14,223 nucleotides of DNA, taken from an uncultured Collinsella sp. (GTDB taxonomy: Bacteria > Actinomycetota > Coriobacteriia > Coriobacteriales > Coriobacteriaceae). The notes below the pieces were generated by a model. The model did not search any database, was not told the DNA's origin, and saw only the letters and a list, made by a program, of their open reading frames with translations. The DNA lies in the NCBI GenBank assembly GCA_905207425.1, contig CAJLLB010000038.1, positions 1 through 14,223 of the forward strand, written 5' to 3'. Shown here piece by piece: positions 1 through 6,584 of this stretch (the first letter of the stretch is position 1; each line of letters opens with the position of its first letter). A program made the position numbers and the translations under genes.

Positions 1-393
1 CCCGCGCGTCCGTGCCGCGGCGATCGCAGCAGGCAACAGGTGCGCATAGTGCGTCGCCGTCACCAAATTGATGTTGTTGGCACCCTGGTCCTGCAGCTCC
101 AGCATAATCTCGACCAGGCGCTCAGGCGAAATCTCAAGGCCAAAATTGCCGGTCGAGATCTCGTGGTTCTGGCAGTAGATACATTTAAGCGAGCAGCCGC
201 TAAAGAAGATCGTGCCCGAACCGGCCTCACCCGAGATAGGCGGCTCCTCCCACATATGAAGCGCCGCGCGGGCCACCCTGAGCGTGTCGTTAGCACCGCA
301 TACGCCGCGCGCGCCCTCATCGCGCGCCGCACCGCAACGGCGCGGACACAAATGGCAGGCGGGCGAAAAAAGTTCGGTCAACGACGTCGGCAT
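1..393 (-). CDS. Radical SAM protein, PflA-like (partial, C-terminus outside window)
   Basis: The reverse strand is open from an ATG at 393 to the window edge, giving 131 residues. Residues 67-74 hold the radical SAM 4Fe-4S signature CxxxCxxC (GCSLKCIYCQNHEIS context, with an aromatic residue before the last Cys). Four further cysteines precede it (CHLCPRRCG, then GVCG), spaced like an extra metal or cluster site. This N-terminal layout, then the signature, then a segment ending NINLVTATHYAHLLPA, matches the putative pyruvate formate-lyase activating enzyme-like group (COG1313 type). The substrate is unknown; true PflA is shorter and lacks the N-terminal Cys-rich segment. A GGAG lies 9 nt before the ATG, supporting this start, and an in-frame stop (418-420) lies just upstream. 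The gene is divergent from the candidate RNA at 507-688. Family assignment is firm; the exact reaction is not known. Confidence 0.85.
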   Translation of the reverse strand, partial: MPTSLTELFSPACHLCPRRCGAARDEGARGVCGANDTLRVARAALHMWEEPPISGEAGSGTIFFSGCSLKCIYCQNHEISTGNFGLEISPERLVEIMLELQDQGANNINLVTATHYAHLLPAAIAAARTRG

Positions 394-506
394 AAAAACA
401 TGCTCCAAAACAACGATTCAGCAGCTCAAACGTAAAGGGCCAGGCCGCGTAGACGACTCCGTCCCTAAGGCGCCGTAATCGTCCGACACGATTTTTGTAA
501 TGTCAA

Positions 507-688
507 GACTGGAATCCACAAAGTGCCGCTTTATGATGTAGGTATTCCGCCCCCCGCGGAGCAACTGGGTGAACCGTCGCGTTTATTTAGGGAGCCCACA
601 CAGTCGTGCCTAGTACAGGTATCCTTCGTTGTTAAGGACGCTGGAACAGTCGATGAGGGCACCCACCTGTTTTAGGTGGGTTCATTTT
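507..688 (+). ncRNA. ssrS: Structured small RNA, candidate 6S RNA
   Basis: No coding frame is convincing here, but the sequence folds like 6S RNA, which binds RNA polymerase holoenzyme by imitating an open promoter. A closing helix forms from GACTG (507-511) with CAGTC (647-651) and TCCA (515-518) with TGGA (642-645). On the 3' side a small hairpin TCCTT/AAGGA (622-638) sits where many 6S RNAs carry a central-bubble hairpin. An apical arm pairs ACTGGG (564-569) with CCC-aca-CAGT (595-604), and TCCGC/GCGGA (546-560) forms another hairpin. The 3' end is an 8-bp hairpin followed by a short U-rich tail. A TGTAAT at 496-501 would make a -10 box for a start near 507. The predicted length of about 180 nt is usual for 6S. 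The folding was done by eye; another structured RNA is possible. Confidence 0.5.
661..688 (+). terminator. Hairpin terminator at 3' end of the candidate RNA
   Basis: ACCCACCT (661-668) and AGGTGGGT (674-681) form an 8-bp perfect stem with a GTTTT loop, followed by CATTTTC. The U tract is short, so termination may be partial. Confidence 0.6.
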
Positions 689-818
689 CGTAACGTGGGG
701 GGTGGTTTTCTTTTGCCGAAAATCGCCATTACAGTCCATATGGATCCCCGCCGGCATCCCGACAAGCCATCGACAACATCCCAATATCTGGTAAGCGCGT
801 GATTATCGCTGCGTGCAA

Positions 819-848
819 TTACATGCACCCCCCTTGGTCGAGTATTAT
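819..848 (+). promoter_or_regulatory. Putative promoter of the 920-2119 gene
   Basis: TTACAT (819-824) and TATTAT (843-848) are separated by 18 bp and resemble -35 and -10 boxes. The start would be near 855, leaving a leader of about 65 nt. From 689 to 818 I see only T- and G-rich non-coding sequence and a 10-bp palindrome (735-744) of no evident function. Confidence 0.35.
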
Positions 849-919
849 GGTTCGGCTATGCCCTTTGCGCATGGCGTTCTTCTGACCTTTTCCTTCGACG
901 CTTGGCGGTTTTTAGATTC

Positions 920-2119
920 ATGGCTTCATCCCCGAGCTACATACCGTACCTATGCGTGGCAGCGGCGGCCTTTATCACGACCTTCCTCGCGGTGCCCCTG
1001 GTCAAGCGCTTGGCAATTAAACTCGATGCCGTCGACTATCCTTCTAAGCGCCGCATCAACACCAAGCCCATCCCGCGTTTGGGCGGAACGGCGGTGTTTT
1101 TGGGCCTGGTAGTTGCCTGTATTGTGCAAATCCTAGGCACCTGGCACCTAGGCTGGCCACCCGTCCTGGTGCCGCACCCGCGCCTTCACATTAGCTATCC
1201 CATGCTGGCGCTCTCCTTTACCGTCATCTTTGCGACCGGCGCTATCGACGACGTCTTCCAGCTCAAGCCCAAGCAAAAGCTGGCCGGACAGGTCCTCGCC
1301 GCGCTCATCGCCTGTATCGGCGGCCTAAAAATCGGCGTCATCGTCAACCCGTTTGCCCCCGGCGAGATCATGCTCGGATGGCTCGCCTACCCCATCACCG
1401 TAATCTATCTGGTGGCATTCACCAACATCATTAACCTCATCGACGGCCTCGACGGCTTGGCCACGGGCATCTGCGGCATTGCCTCGTTCACCATGTTTTC
1501 GATGGCCGTGCTCTCGGGCCGCATCGACGCCGCCGCGCTCTCCATTGCGCTCTTTGGCGCCTGTCTGGCCTTTTTGCGCTACAACTTCAACCCCGCAAGC
1601 ATCTTCTTGGGCGACTCGGGGTCGCTGCTTCTGGGCTTTGCACTGGGCTCCATCTCGCTGCTCAACGTGAGCCGCACCGCCGCGCTCACCTCGCTTATCA
1701 TCCCGCTCATCGTTGCCGGCGTGCCCATCATCGACACGTTTAGCGCCATCGTGCGCCGCAGGCGCGCCCACATTAGCATCGGGCAGGCCGACAAGGGCCA
1801 CATCCACCACCGCCTAATCCAAGAAGGCTACAACCAAAAACAGGCCGTGCTGCTCATCTATGCCTGGTGCATCATGCTTTCGGCCGGCGCCGCCGCGATT
1901 AACCAGGTCGAGGTGCCCATGCGTGTGCTCATCTTTACCGTGCTCGCCATTGGCTCGGCGGCCTTTGCCAAACATCTACATCTGTTTGAGCCCGTGCTGC
2001 GCCACCATTACAACAAGCGCACGCACGAGGACGAGCTCGTCACCCCCGACGACCCCGCCTTTAAGCAGGAGGAGCAGGCAGCCGAGGAGCGCAAAGAAGA
2101 GCGCCACCACAAGCTCTAG
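920..2119 (+). CDS. Polyprenyl-phosphate GlcNAc-1-phosphate transferase, WecA/TagO/MraY family
   Basis: A 399-residue multi-spanning membrane protein that, by family, transfers a sugar-1-phosphate (usually GlcNAc-1-P) from UDP-sugar onto undecaprenyl phosphate, the first step of teichoic acid-like or surface glycan assembly. Hallmarks are the acidic pair D110-D111 in TGAIDDVFQLKPKQK, NLIDGLDGLA (172-181), FLGDSG (229-234) and the HIHHRL motif (294-299) that marks the WecA/TagO branch rather than MraY. About ten hydrophobic segments are visible, then a charged cytoplasmic tail rich in E, K and R (from about 365). A TTG at 902 would add six residues, but ATG 920 starts right before the first membrane segment as usual. 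Neither start has a clear Shine-Dalgarno sequence. No terminator is seen before trpS. Sugar specificity cannot be read from the sequence. Confidence 0.92.
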   Translation: MASSPSYIPYLCVAAAAFITTFLAVPLVKRLAIKLDAVDYPSKRRINTKPIPRLGGTAVFLGLVVACIVQILGTWHLGWPPVLVPHPRLHISYPMLALSFTVIFATGAIDDVFQLKPKQKLAGQVLAALIACIGGLKIGVIVNPFAPGEIMLGWLAYPITVIYLVAFTNIINLIDGLDGLATGICGIASFTMFSMAVLSGRIDAAALSIALFGACLAFLRYNFNPASIFLGDSGSLLLGFALGSISLLNVSRTAALTSLIIPLIVAGVPIIDTFSAIVRRRRAHISIGQADKGHIHHRLIQEGYNQKQAVLLIYAWCIMLSAGAAAINQVEVPMRVLIFTVLAIGSAAFAKHLHLFEPVLRHHYNKRTHEDELVTPDDPAFKQEEQAAEERKEERHHKL

Positions 2120-2252
2120 GGCAAGCTGCCGAGGATGCGCCAAGGCACCGTTAGCCAAGCGCAGCCGCGCCGCACCCATCGCACATGCCGCACCACGCGC
2201 GTCCCTCTCCCGCCCCTCGCCTACTTACGCACCACCCCTCCAATAAACGCGT

Positions 2253-2284
2253 TATCATCTTGACCCATGAACATACGTTAGGAG
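2253..2284 (+). promoter_or_regulatory. trpS upstream region: possible -10 box and ribosome binding site
   Basis: TATCAT (2253-2258) could serve as a -10 box, but no good -35 is found at normal spacing. AGGAG (2280-2284) lies 5 nt before ATG 2290 and fixes the trpS start; the longer reading frame open from 2185 has no such site and adds 35 unconserved-looking residues. Confidence 0.35.
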
Positions 2285-2289
2285 CAATC

Positions 2290-3339
2290 ATGCCAAACGA
2301 GAACAGCTACGAAGTCGCGCTGCAAAAGAGCAACGCCATTCGCGAGGGCCTGGCCAAAACGCCCGAGAAGTTCACCATGCTCACCGGCGACCGCCCCACC
2401 GGCCGTCTGCACCTGGGCCACTACTTCGGCACCCTCAAGGGCCGTGTTGAGCTGCAGAACATGGGCGCCAAGACCAACGTACTTATCGCCGACTACCAGG
2501 TCATCACTGACCGCGACACGACCGAGCACATCCAGGACAACGTGTACAACATGGTCATGGACTACCTTGCCTGCGGTATCGACCCCGACAAGACCATGAT
2601 CTACGCGCACTCCGCCGTGCCCGCCGCCAACCAGCTCATGCTGCCGTTCCTGTCGCTGGTGTCCGAGGCCGAGCTGGCGCGCAACCCCACGGTCAAGGCC
2701 GAGATGGAGGCCTCGGGCCACGAGCTCACCGGCCTTCTGCTCACCTACCCGGTGCACCAGGCCTGCGACATTCTGTTCTGCAAGGGCAACGTGGTGCCCG
2801 TCGGTCGTGACCAGCTGCCGCACATCGAGCTCACCCGCACCATCGCCCGCCGCTTTAACAACCGCTACGGCAAGGTGTTCCCCGAGGTCGACGCGCTGCT
2901 GTCCGAGACCCCGCTGCTGCCAGGCCTGGACGGTCGAAAGATGAGCAAGAGCTACGGCAACGCCATCAACATCTCGATGACCGCCGAGGAGACGGCAAAG
3001 CGCATCAAGAAGAGCCAGACCGACTCCGAGCGCATGATCACGTTCGATCCCGAGAACCGCCCCGGCGTGTCCGGCCTGCTTTCGACGGCTGCAATCTGCA
3101 CCGGCCGTTCCGAGGTCGAGATTGCCGATGAGATTGGCATGGGCGGCTCCGGCCAGCTCAAGAAGTACGTGACCGAGGCCGTCAACGAGTACTTCGCACC
3201 TATCCGCGAGCGTCGCCAGCGCTACGAGAACGATCTGGACTATGTGAAGGACGTGCTGCACGAGGGCAACCGTCGCGCCAACGAAATCGCCGAGCAGACC
3301 CTGGCAGAGATTCAGGACGCCATGGGTATGGTGTACTAG
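2290..3339 (+). CDS. trpS: Tryptophanyl-tRNA synthetase
   Basis: A 349-residue class I aminoacyl-tRNA synthetase that charges tRNA-Trp with tryptophan in the cytosol. The ATP-binding HIGH signature appears as HLGH (41-44) within TGDRPTGRLHLGHYFG, and the second signature KMSKS is intact at 217-221. VGRDQLPHIELTR (171-183) is characteristic of TrpS/TyrS enzymes and lies on the active-site side. The length fits the compact bacterial TrpS. The start at 2290 is chosen because AGGAG lies 5 nt upstream and the family begins near here. The gene stands alone: a strong terminator follows 35 nt after the stop. No T-box leader is visible, since only 170 nt separate it from the preceding gene and these contain no T-box motif. 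Strong GC bias at third positions is as expected for a highly expressed gene in this genome. Confidence 0.97.
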   Translation: MPNENSYEVALQKSNAIREGLAKTPEKFTMLTGDRPTGRLHLGHYFGTLKGRVELQNMGAKTNVLIADYQVITDRDTTEHIQDNVYNMVMDYLACGIDPDKTMIYAHSAVPAANQLMLPFLSLVSEAELARNPTVKAEMEASGHELTGLLLTYPVHQACDILFCKGNVVPVGRDQLPHIELTRTIARRFNNRYGKVFPEVDALLSETPLLPGLDGRKMSKSYGNAINISMTAEETAKRIKKSQTDSERMITFDPENRPGVSGLLSTAAICTGRSEVEIADEIGMGGSGQLKKYVTEAVNEYFAPIRERRQRYENDLDYVKDVLHEGNRRANEIAEQTLAEIQDAMGMVY

Positions 3340-3374
3340 ACCGATCTGCTGGCTTGAGCTTTCGATTGCTATAG

Positions 3375-3402
3375 GGCGGGCGCTACGGCGTCCGCCTTTT
3401 TT
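3375..3402 (+). terminator. Intrinsic terminator of trpS
   Basis: GGCGGGCGC (3375-3383), loop TACG, GCGTCCGCC (3388-3396), then six T. The 9-bp stem has one G-T wobble. This is a classical Rho-independent terminator. Confidence 0.93.
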
Positions 3403-3449
3403 GGAGCCGGACCGCTTCGGCTCCGTCCATCGCACTCCCCCGACAAACA

Positions 3450-3491
3450 GGAACAGGCCCGCTGGCAGTTAGTTGCCAGCGGGCCTGTTCC
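3450..3491. repeat. Perfect 18-bp inverted repeat (hairpin)
   Basis: GGAACAGGCCCGCTGGCA (3450-3467) and its exact complement (3474-3491) are separated by six bases, GTTAGT. There is no U run on either side strong enough for a simple terminator. A smaller inverted pair, GGAGCCG/CGGCTCC (3403-3424), precedes it. The rest of 3492-3667 has lower GC and no supported gene, only very short open frames and a weak inverted pair (3545-3574). Confidence 0.8.
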
Positions 3492-3667
3492 CGAAGTACA
3501 CCGTTGAATCGCACAGAGGGGAGGAATGCGAATCAAACTCAACAGGGCAGGCTTTTTCATCGCCTATTGCCTGCTCCGTTGCTGAAACCAATATAGTTCA
3601 CCGTGGTTTACTTTGTAGCGTCAATATGCGCCGCCACACCTTCTCCATAAGTTAGCTCCGGTAAACT

Positions 3668-3708
3668 AAAACCACCACGAAGGAGACAGGCACCTTTGTG
3701 GTGGTTTT
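3668..3708. repeat. Hairpin repeat family A, copy 1; probable terminator of the alkyltransferase gene
   Basis: AAAACCACCACGAAGG (3668-3683) pairs with CCTTTGTGGTGGTTTT (3693-3708), with one G-T wobble; the loop is AGACAGGCA. It begins 14 nt past the stop of the reverse-strand gene at 3723 and ends in four T when read in that direction. This copy is the most diverged of four. Confidence 0.85.
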
Positions 3709-3722
3709 GACGAAGCCCGCCA

Positions 3723-4043
3723 CTACAGCCCGGCCGGCCAACGACAGGCGGCCAGATCGACGTGCATGGGATCGGTAAACGTCACGCCTTCCCCCATTAA
3801 GAGCTCGCGCTGAGCATCGGGGCCGCCAAAGGCAAAGCCCTCACAGATACGGCCGTCGGCAAACACCACGCGATGGCAGGGAATCTGGCCGGGGCGCGGA
3901 TTGCTATGCAGCGCGTAGCCCACGTACCGCGCACTCCGCGGACGACCGGCGAGCAGCGCCACCTGACCGTAGGTGGCGACCATCCCCTCGGGAATCTGCT
4001 CGACCACCTCGTACACCCGTTCAAAAAAGCCCTCAGACGCCAT
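3723..4043 (-). CDS. MGMT family protein (O6-alkylguanine-DNA alkyltransferase-like, single domain)
   Basis: A 106-residue protein matching the C-terminal DNA-binding and active-site domain of O6-methylguanine-DNA methyltransferases, which take the alkyl group from damaged guanine onto a cysteine. The acceptor motif PCHRV is present (55-59, Cys56), preceded by the winged-helix part (VATYGQVALLAG) and the RSARYVG segment (37-43) that carries the arginine finger. Full-length Ogt/Ada enzymes have about 60-80 more residues at the N-terminus; this one resembles the short MGMT/Atl1-like group, but that group often has Trp in place of Cys, whereas Cys is kept here. ATG 4043 is chosen because AAGGGA lies 7 nt upstream; an upstream ATG (4082) would fall inside the hairpin repeat. 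Only about 26 nt separate the start from that hairpin, so it is probably read through from degV. Confidence 0.88.
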   Translation of the reverse strand: MASEGFFERVYEVVEQIPEGMVATYGQVALLAGRPRSARYVGYALHSNPRPGQIPCHRVVFADGRICEGFAFGGPDAQRELLMGEGVTFTDPMHVDLAACRWPAGL

Positions 4044-4069
4044 TGCTCGCTCCCTTCCACCCGGAAAAG

Positions 4070-4114
4070 CATAAACCACCACAAAGGTGCCTGTCCCCTT
4101 TGTGGTGGTTTATG
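4070..4114. repeat. Hairpin repeat family A, copy 2; between degV and the alkyltransferase gene
   Basis: CATAAACCACCACAAAGG (4070-4087) pairs perfectly with the 18 bases at 4097-4114 around a TGCCTGTCC loop, the reverse complement of the loop in copy 3. It starts 9 nt after the degV stop, a terminator or attenuator position. Both sides are followed by T-rich bases only weakly. Confidence 0.9.
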
Positions 4115-4123
4115 GCAGGTCGG

Positions 4124-4978
4124 TTAGTTGGCGGGCTGGAAGAAGGCTACTGCTACGGCGCCGGGGCCAACGTGGGTACCGATGGTGGCGCCGATGGTGT
4201 GAACGGGCAACACGCCCTCGGTGTGGCCAGCCCAAAGTGCCGCACTGTCCTCGATATACTTCTTGAGCACCGCATCCGAAAGGCCCGTATAGCCGAGCGC
4301 AAGCGGCATGGAAAAGTCGATGCCGCCTGCCTTTTCGACCTTCTGGTTGAGCAGGTTCCGGCCGTTCTTGGAGCCACGAGCCTTGCCCAGCTGCACGATC
4401 AGACCATCCTCCGCTGCCACAACGGGCTTCACATTGAGCAACGTGCCCACAGCACCAGCCGCAGCAGACAGGCGACCGCCGCGAACGAGGTACTCAAGCG
4501 TCTCGAGCAGGCCGATGACGACTACACGGTCGCGCACGGCCTCGACAGCCGCCGCGATCTGAGCCGCGCCCTGGCCCTCGTCCACCAAACGCAGCGCGTA
4601 CTCAACCAGCACGCGCTCGCCCAGGGTAACGTTATTGCTATCCACCACATACACATCGCCGCCCGGCGCCTCGGCAAGTGCGGTGCGGGCACTTTGGTTG
4701 GTGCCCGAAAGCTTAGCGCCCACGGTAATAATCACTGCCTCATCGCCGGCCTCACGCGCCTCGGCAATAGCCTGCGAAAACGCGTACGGGTTGACCTGGC
4801 CGGTCTTAGGCAGCTCATCGCGCTCCACGAGCATCTCGTAAAAGCGCTGGTGATCGATGTCGACGCCATCCATGTACACATCGGTGCCAAAGGTGACGGA
4901 CAGCGGCAGAACACGCAGAGCGGGGTGCTCAGCCGGCGACATATCGCTCGCGGAATCGGTAATAATACGAATGGACAT
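4124..4978 (-). CDS. degV: DegV family protein (fatty acid-binding, FakB-like)
   Basis: A 284-residue protein of the DegV fold, whose studied members (FakB) hold a fatty acid for phosphorylation by the kinase FakA, feeding exogenous fatty acids into phospholipid. Family marks are MSIRIITDSASDMSP at the N-terminus, KTGQVNPYAF (58-67, where many members have TSQPS), KLSGTNQSA (89-97) with the lipid-headgroup-binding serine, LEYLVRGGRLS (161-171), LLNVKPV (180-186) and GATIGTHVGPGAVAVAF near the end. ATG 4978 follows an AAAGGA with a 6-nt gap; the frame continues upstream without such a site. It lies 119 nt downstream of the marR gene and may share its transcript. A FakA partner is not in the window. 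Ligand preference cannot be inferred. Confidence 0.95.
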   Translation of the reverse strand: MSIRIITDSASDMSPAEHPALRVLPLSVTFGTDVYMDGVDIDHQRFYEMLVERDELPKTGQVNPYAFSQAIAEAREAGDEAVIITVGAKLSGTNQSARTALAEAPGGDVYVVDSNNVTLGERVLVEYALRLVDEGQGAAQIAAAVEAVRDRVVVIGLLETLEYLVRGGRLSAAAGAVGTLLNVKPVVAAEDGLIVQLGKARGSKNGRNLLNQKVEKAGGIDFSMPLALGYTGLSDAVLKKYIEDSAALWAGHTEGVLPVHTIGATIGTHVGPGAVAVAFFQPAN

Positions 4979-5097
4979 AGCGAATCCTTTCTTGCGCAGG
5001 TCCCGCGCAGGGAATTTTGACAGCAAGGCCCCGGCACGGTATACGCGCTCAAACAGGACTATGCAGTTGTTAATTGGAAGCAAAAGCCTTGGCGGCC

Positions 5098-5547
5098 CTA
5101 CAGCTCGCGCAGGGTGTTGAGAATCGTGCGTAGCGACGCATACATCTGCTCGCGCTGCTCCACACCCATAGCCTTACCGGTGGTATCGAGCACCTCGCGA
5201 ATGATGCGGTCCGCCTCACTCATGCTCTCGCCGCCCAGAGCGGTCAGGCGCACCGGAGCACGATACTTAACGGCGGCATCGCCCGAATCATCGACCTCGA
5301 CGTAGCCGCCCTCCTCCAGATGCGCGAGCGTACGCGAGACGGCGGCGCGGGTCACACCTGCCATGCGAGCCAGGTCAGCGCCAGTCAGGCCGTCCTTGCT
5401 GCGCTCAAGATAGTACAGGCACATCACGTCGGAGCCCTTGAGGCCCAGCCTTGCGCCCTCGGATGTCTTAATGCGCTGGATCTCCTTGTAGAGCCCGCTG
5501 ATCAGTCCGACAAAGTCCTCGAAACGTGTCTCGTCGTTCTGCTGCAT
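5098..5547 (-). CDS. MarR family transcriptional regulator
   Basis: A 149-residue winged-helix regulator. An N-terminal helix (about 5-30) is followed by LKGSDVMCLYYLE (36-48), the DNA-binding helices LTGADLARMAGVTRAAVSRTLAHLEEGGYVEV (54-85) and a wing ending KYRAPVRLTALG (94-105), then two long C-terminal helices for dimerisation. The order and the phrase VTRAAVSRTLAHLEEGGYV are typical of MarR. Start 5547 (MQQND) matches the usual family length; an upstream ATG at 5592 would add 15 residues, and neither has an ideal Shine-Dalgarno (AAGG sits 12 nt before 5547). The gene directly precedes degV on the same strand, so it may control itself and degV; FabT-like MarR proteins control fatty acid genes in other bacteria, so a lipid-related role is possible but unproven. 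Confidence 0.93.
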   Translation of the reverse strand: MQQNDETRFEDFVGLISGLYKEIQRIKTSEGARLGLKGSDVMCLYYLERSKDGLTGADLARMAGVTRAAVSRTLAHLEEGGYVEVDDSGDAAVKYRAPVRLTALGGESMSEADRIIREVLDTTGKAMGVEQREQMYASLRTILNTLREL

Positions 5548-5633
5548 GGGAGACGACCGCCTTTCGCTTGCATAATGCTTACGGGTAAACATCTTAACCG
5601 TACTTAACGACCGCCACTCCTGCACTCCCTATT

Positions 5634-5649
5634 TGTTGACCCATCAACA
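5634..5649. promoter_or_regulatory. Palindrome upstream of marR, candidate MarR operator
   Basis: TGTTGACCCATCAACA has perfect 6-bp arms around CCCA and lies 87 nt upstream of the marR start. MarR proteins commonly bind 16-20 bp palindromes near their own promoter. No clear -35/-10 pair could be placed around it. Confidence 0.4.
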
Positions 5650-5651
5650 TA

Positions 5652-5692
5652 AAAACCACCACAAAGGGGACAGGCACCTTTGTGGTGGTTTT
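5652..5692. repeat. Hairpin repeat family A, copy 3; probable terminator of the B3/4 gene
   Basis: AAAACCACCACAAAGG (5652-5667) pairs perfectly with CCTTTGTGGTGGTTTT (5677-5692) around a GGACAGGCA loop. It begins 28 nt after the stop of the gene at 5721 and, read on the reverse strand, ends in TTTTT. Confidence 0.9.
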
Positions 5693-5720
5693 GACCGGTG
5701 AACATGATCCGCAGACGCCG

Positions 5721-6440
5721 CTACAGCTCCATACAGGGATTGTCGCGGGTCACAAGCATCTTAACGACAACCGTCGCTCCCAAATAGCGCTCAAGCAGCT
5801 CGGCTAAGCGATCGACGGCGGCCTGACAGTCCCCCATCCGCTCGGGCTCCACGCACTCAATCGCCAGAAATGCGTCGGCCGAATCGTCGGACAGCGCCGT
5901 GCGAACGCCATCGCGCCAGTTCCAGCAACGGCACACGGCGCCCGCATCATCGATATAGGCAAGCTCACCGGGCAGCGTCGGATCATCTACCTCCTCGCCA
6001 AGCGGCAAGAACGCATCGCCGCCGTCGGTCACCGCCAGGCGCAGAATGCCCTCAATAGCATGCAAATCCTCACCGCCAACGGGCAACGCATAAGTCAACG
6101 AAATCGTGTTGTAGATATCCACCGCCGGCGTAATGTGGCCGACCGGCTTGCCTTTGAGCACGCGCTTGAGCAGGTTCTCAACTGAGCAACGCGCGCCCTT
6201 CTTGGTCTTGAACAGGCGATACGCCTCGCGCCATGCCTTAACCGGCGCATTCTCGCTGATGGTATCGCTTGTCAGGTGGCGCTCCGCATCGATGTTGGCG
6301 CGGTCAAGTAGCGCGGCGATCGCATCCACGTCCTCCTGGAGAATCTGCGCCGCGGGCTTCATGCCCTTTACGACCACGACGCCGATCGCCGCCTGTGGAA
6401 ACAGCTCCCAAAATGAATCCTCGGCAATAAAGCTCTTCAT
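5721..6440 (-). CDS. B3/4 domain protein (phenylalanyl-tRNA synthetase beta-like)
   Basis: A 239-residue protein resembling the free-standing B3/B4 domain proteins (COG3382), related to the editing/tRNA-binding B3-B4 module of PheT. The segments KAWREAYRLFKTKKGARCSVENLLKRV, the HITPAVDIYNTISLTYALPVGGED stretch (pieces around 105-130) and LRLAVTDGGDAFLPLGE are characteristic of this group. The function of stand-alone members is not settled; removal of mischarged amino acids from tRNA or binding of a related small ligand are proposals. Start 6440 (MKSF) has AAGGGAG 5 nt upstream; a second ATG five codons earlier overlaps that site and is less likely. It is preceded by its own promoter and a folded leader (6441-6578) and followed by hairpin repeat copy 3, so it forms a one-gene unit. 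Confidence 0.85.
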   Translation of the reverse strand: MKSFIAEDSFWELFPQAAIGVVVVKGMKPAAQILQEDVDAIAALLDRANIDAERHLTSDTISENAPVKAWREAYRLFKTKKGARCSVENLLKRVLKGKPVGHITPAVDIYNTISLTYALPVGGEDLHAIEGILRLAVTDGGDAFLPLGEEVDDPTLPGELAYIDDAGAVCRCWNWRDGVRTALSDDSADAFLAIECVEPERMGDCQAAVDRLAELLERYLGATVVVKMLVTRDNPCMEL

Positions 6441-6578
6441 ATGCTCTCCCTTCATAGCGTGCGCCCGAGCGGGGGCGTCTAAGCAAAAAGCGCCCTCACA
6501 GCGGCCACCTTCAAAGTCCTACGGTGCCGCCACAAGAGCGCTTACGCTGCCCCCATCCGGAGAAGGGGGCGATATGTC
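6441..6578 (-). ncRNA. Structured 5' leader with internal terminator, candidate attenuator or riboswitch
   Basis: Read on the reverse strand from the predicted start near 6578, the leader of about 138 nt contains three hairpins: GCCCCC/GGGGGC (6549-6570, loop 10), AGCG-TAAG-CGCT (6537-6548), and a long terminator-like arm (6485-6542). The second hairpin and the base of the terminator share the bases 6537-6542, so they exclude each other, as in antiterminator/terminator switches. The GGGGGC strand can also pair with a later GCCCCC (6471-6476). The B3/4 ribosome binding site follows. It matches no riboswitch or T-box class I can name: the T-box TGGNACC bulge is absent. It could also be a free small RNA. 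Confidence 0.45.
6484..6542 (-). terminator. Terminator-like hairpin inside the B3/4 leader
   Basis: On the reverse strand AGCGCTCT (6542-6535) pairs with AGGGCGCT (6496-6489), one T-G wobble; inside, GCGGC-ACC pairs with GGTGGCCGC leaving one bulge and a symmetric TGTG/TGTG internal loop. TTTTTG follows directly. The U run right after the stem supports termination before the coding region. Confidence 0.6.
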
Positions 6579-6584
6579 AGGCGT

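Noticed and set aside
546..560. 6C RNA motif, because of a C-rich hairpin loop
   Set aside because: 6C RNA needs two C-rich stem-loops on the same strand; only one is present, and the other run (697-702) is G on this strand.
735..744. Palindrome TCCATATGGA
   Set aside because: Ten bases is within chance expectation and it is not placed near a promoter.
2278..3435. Long open frame of 385 codons on the reverse strand across trpS
   Set aside because: It is the antisense shadow of trpS, caused by high GC at third positions; composition is repetitive in V, G and H and shows no domain.
3526..3585. 19-residue forward peptide after a purine-rich GGGGAGG
   Set aside because: The purine run ends one base before the ATG, too close for a normal ribosome site, and the peptide resembles nothing known.
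3598..3648. 16-residue reverse-strand peptide with GGAG 7 nt upstream
   Set aside because: Too short to judge without conservation; no promoter found.
4043..5020. 325-codon forward frame opposite degV
   Set aside because: Overlaps a well-supported DegV gene and the hairpin repeat; no motif.
6500..6545. T-box riboswitch upstream of the B3/4 gene
   Set aside because: A GGCGGCACC word resembles the antiterminator, but the invariant TGGNACC bulge and the Stem I elements are missing and the leader is too short.
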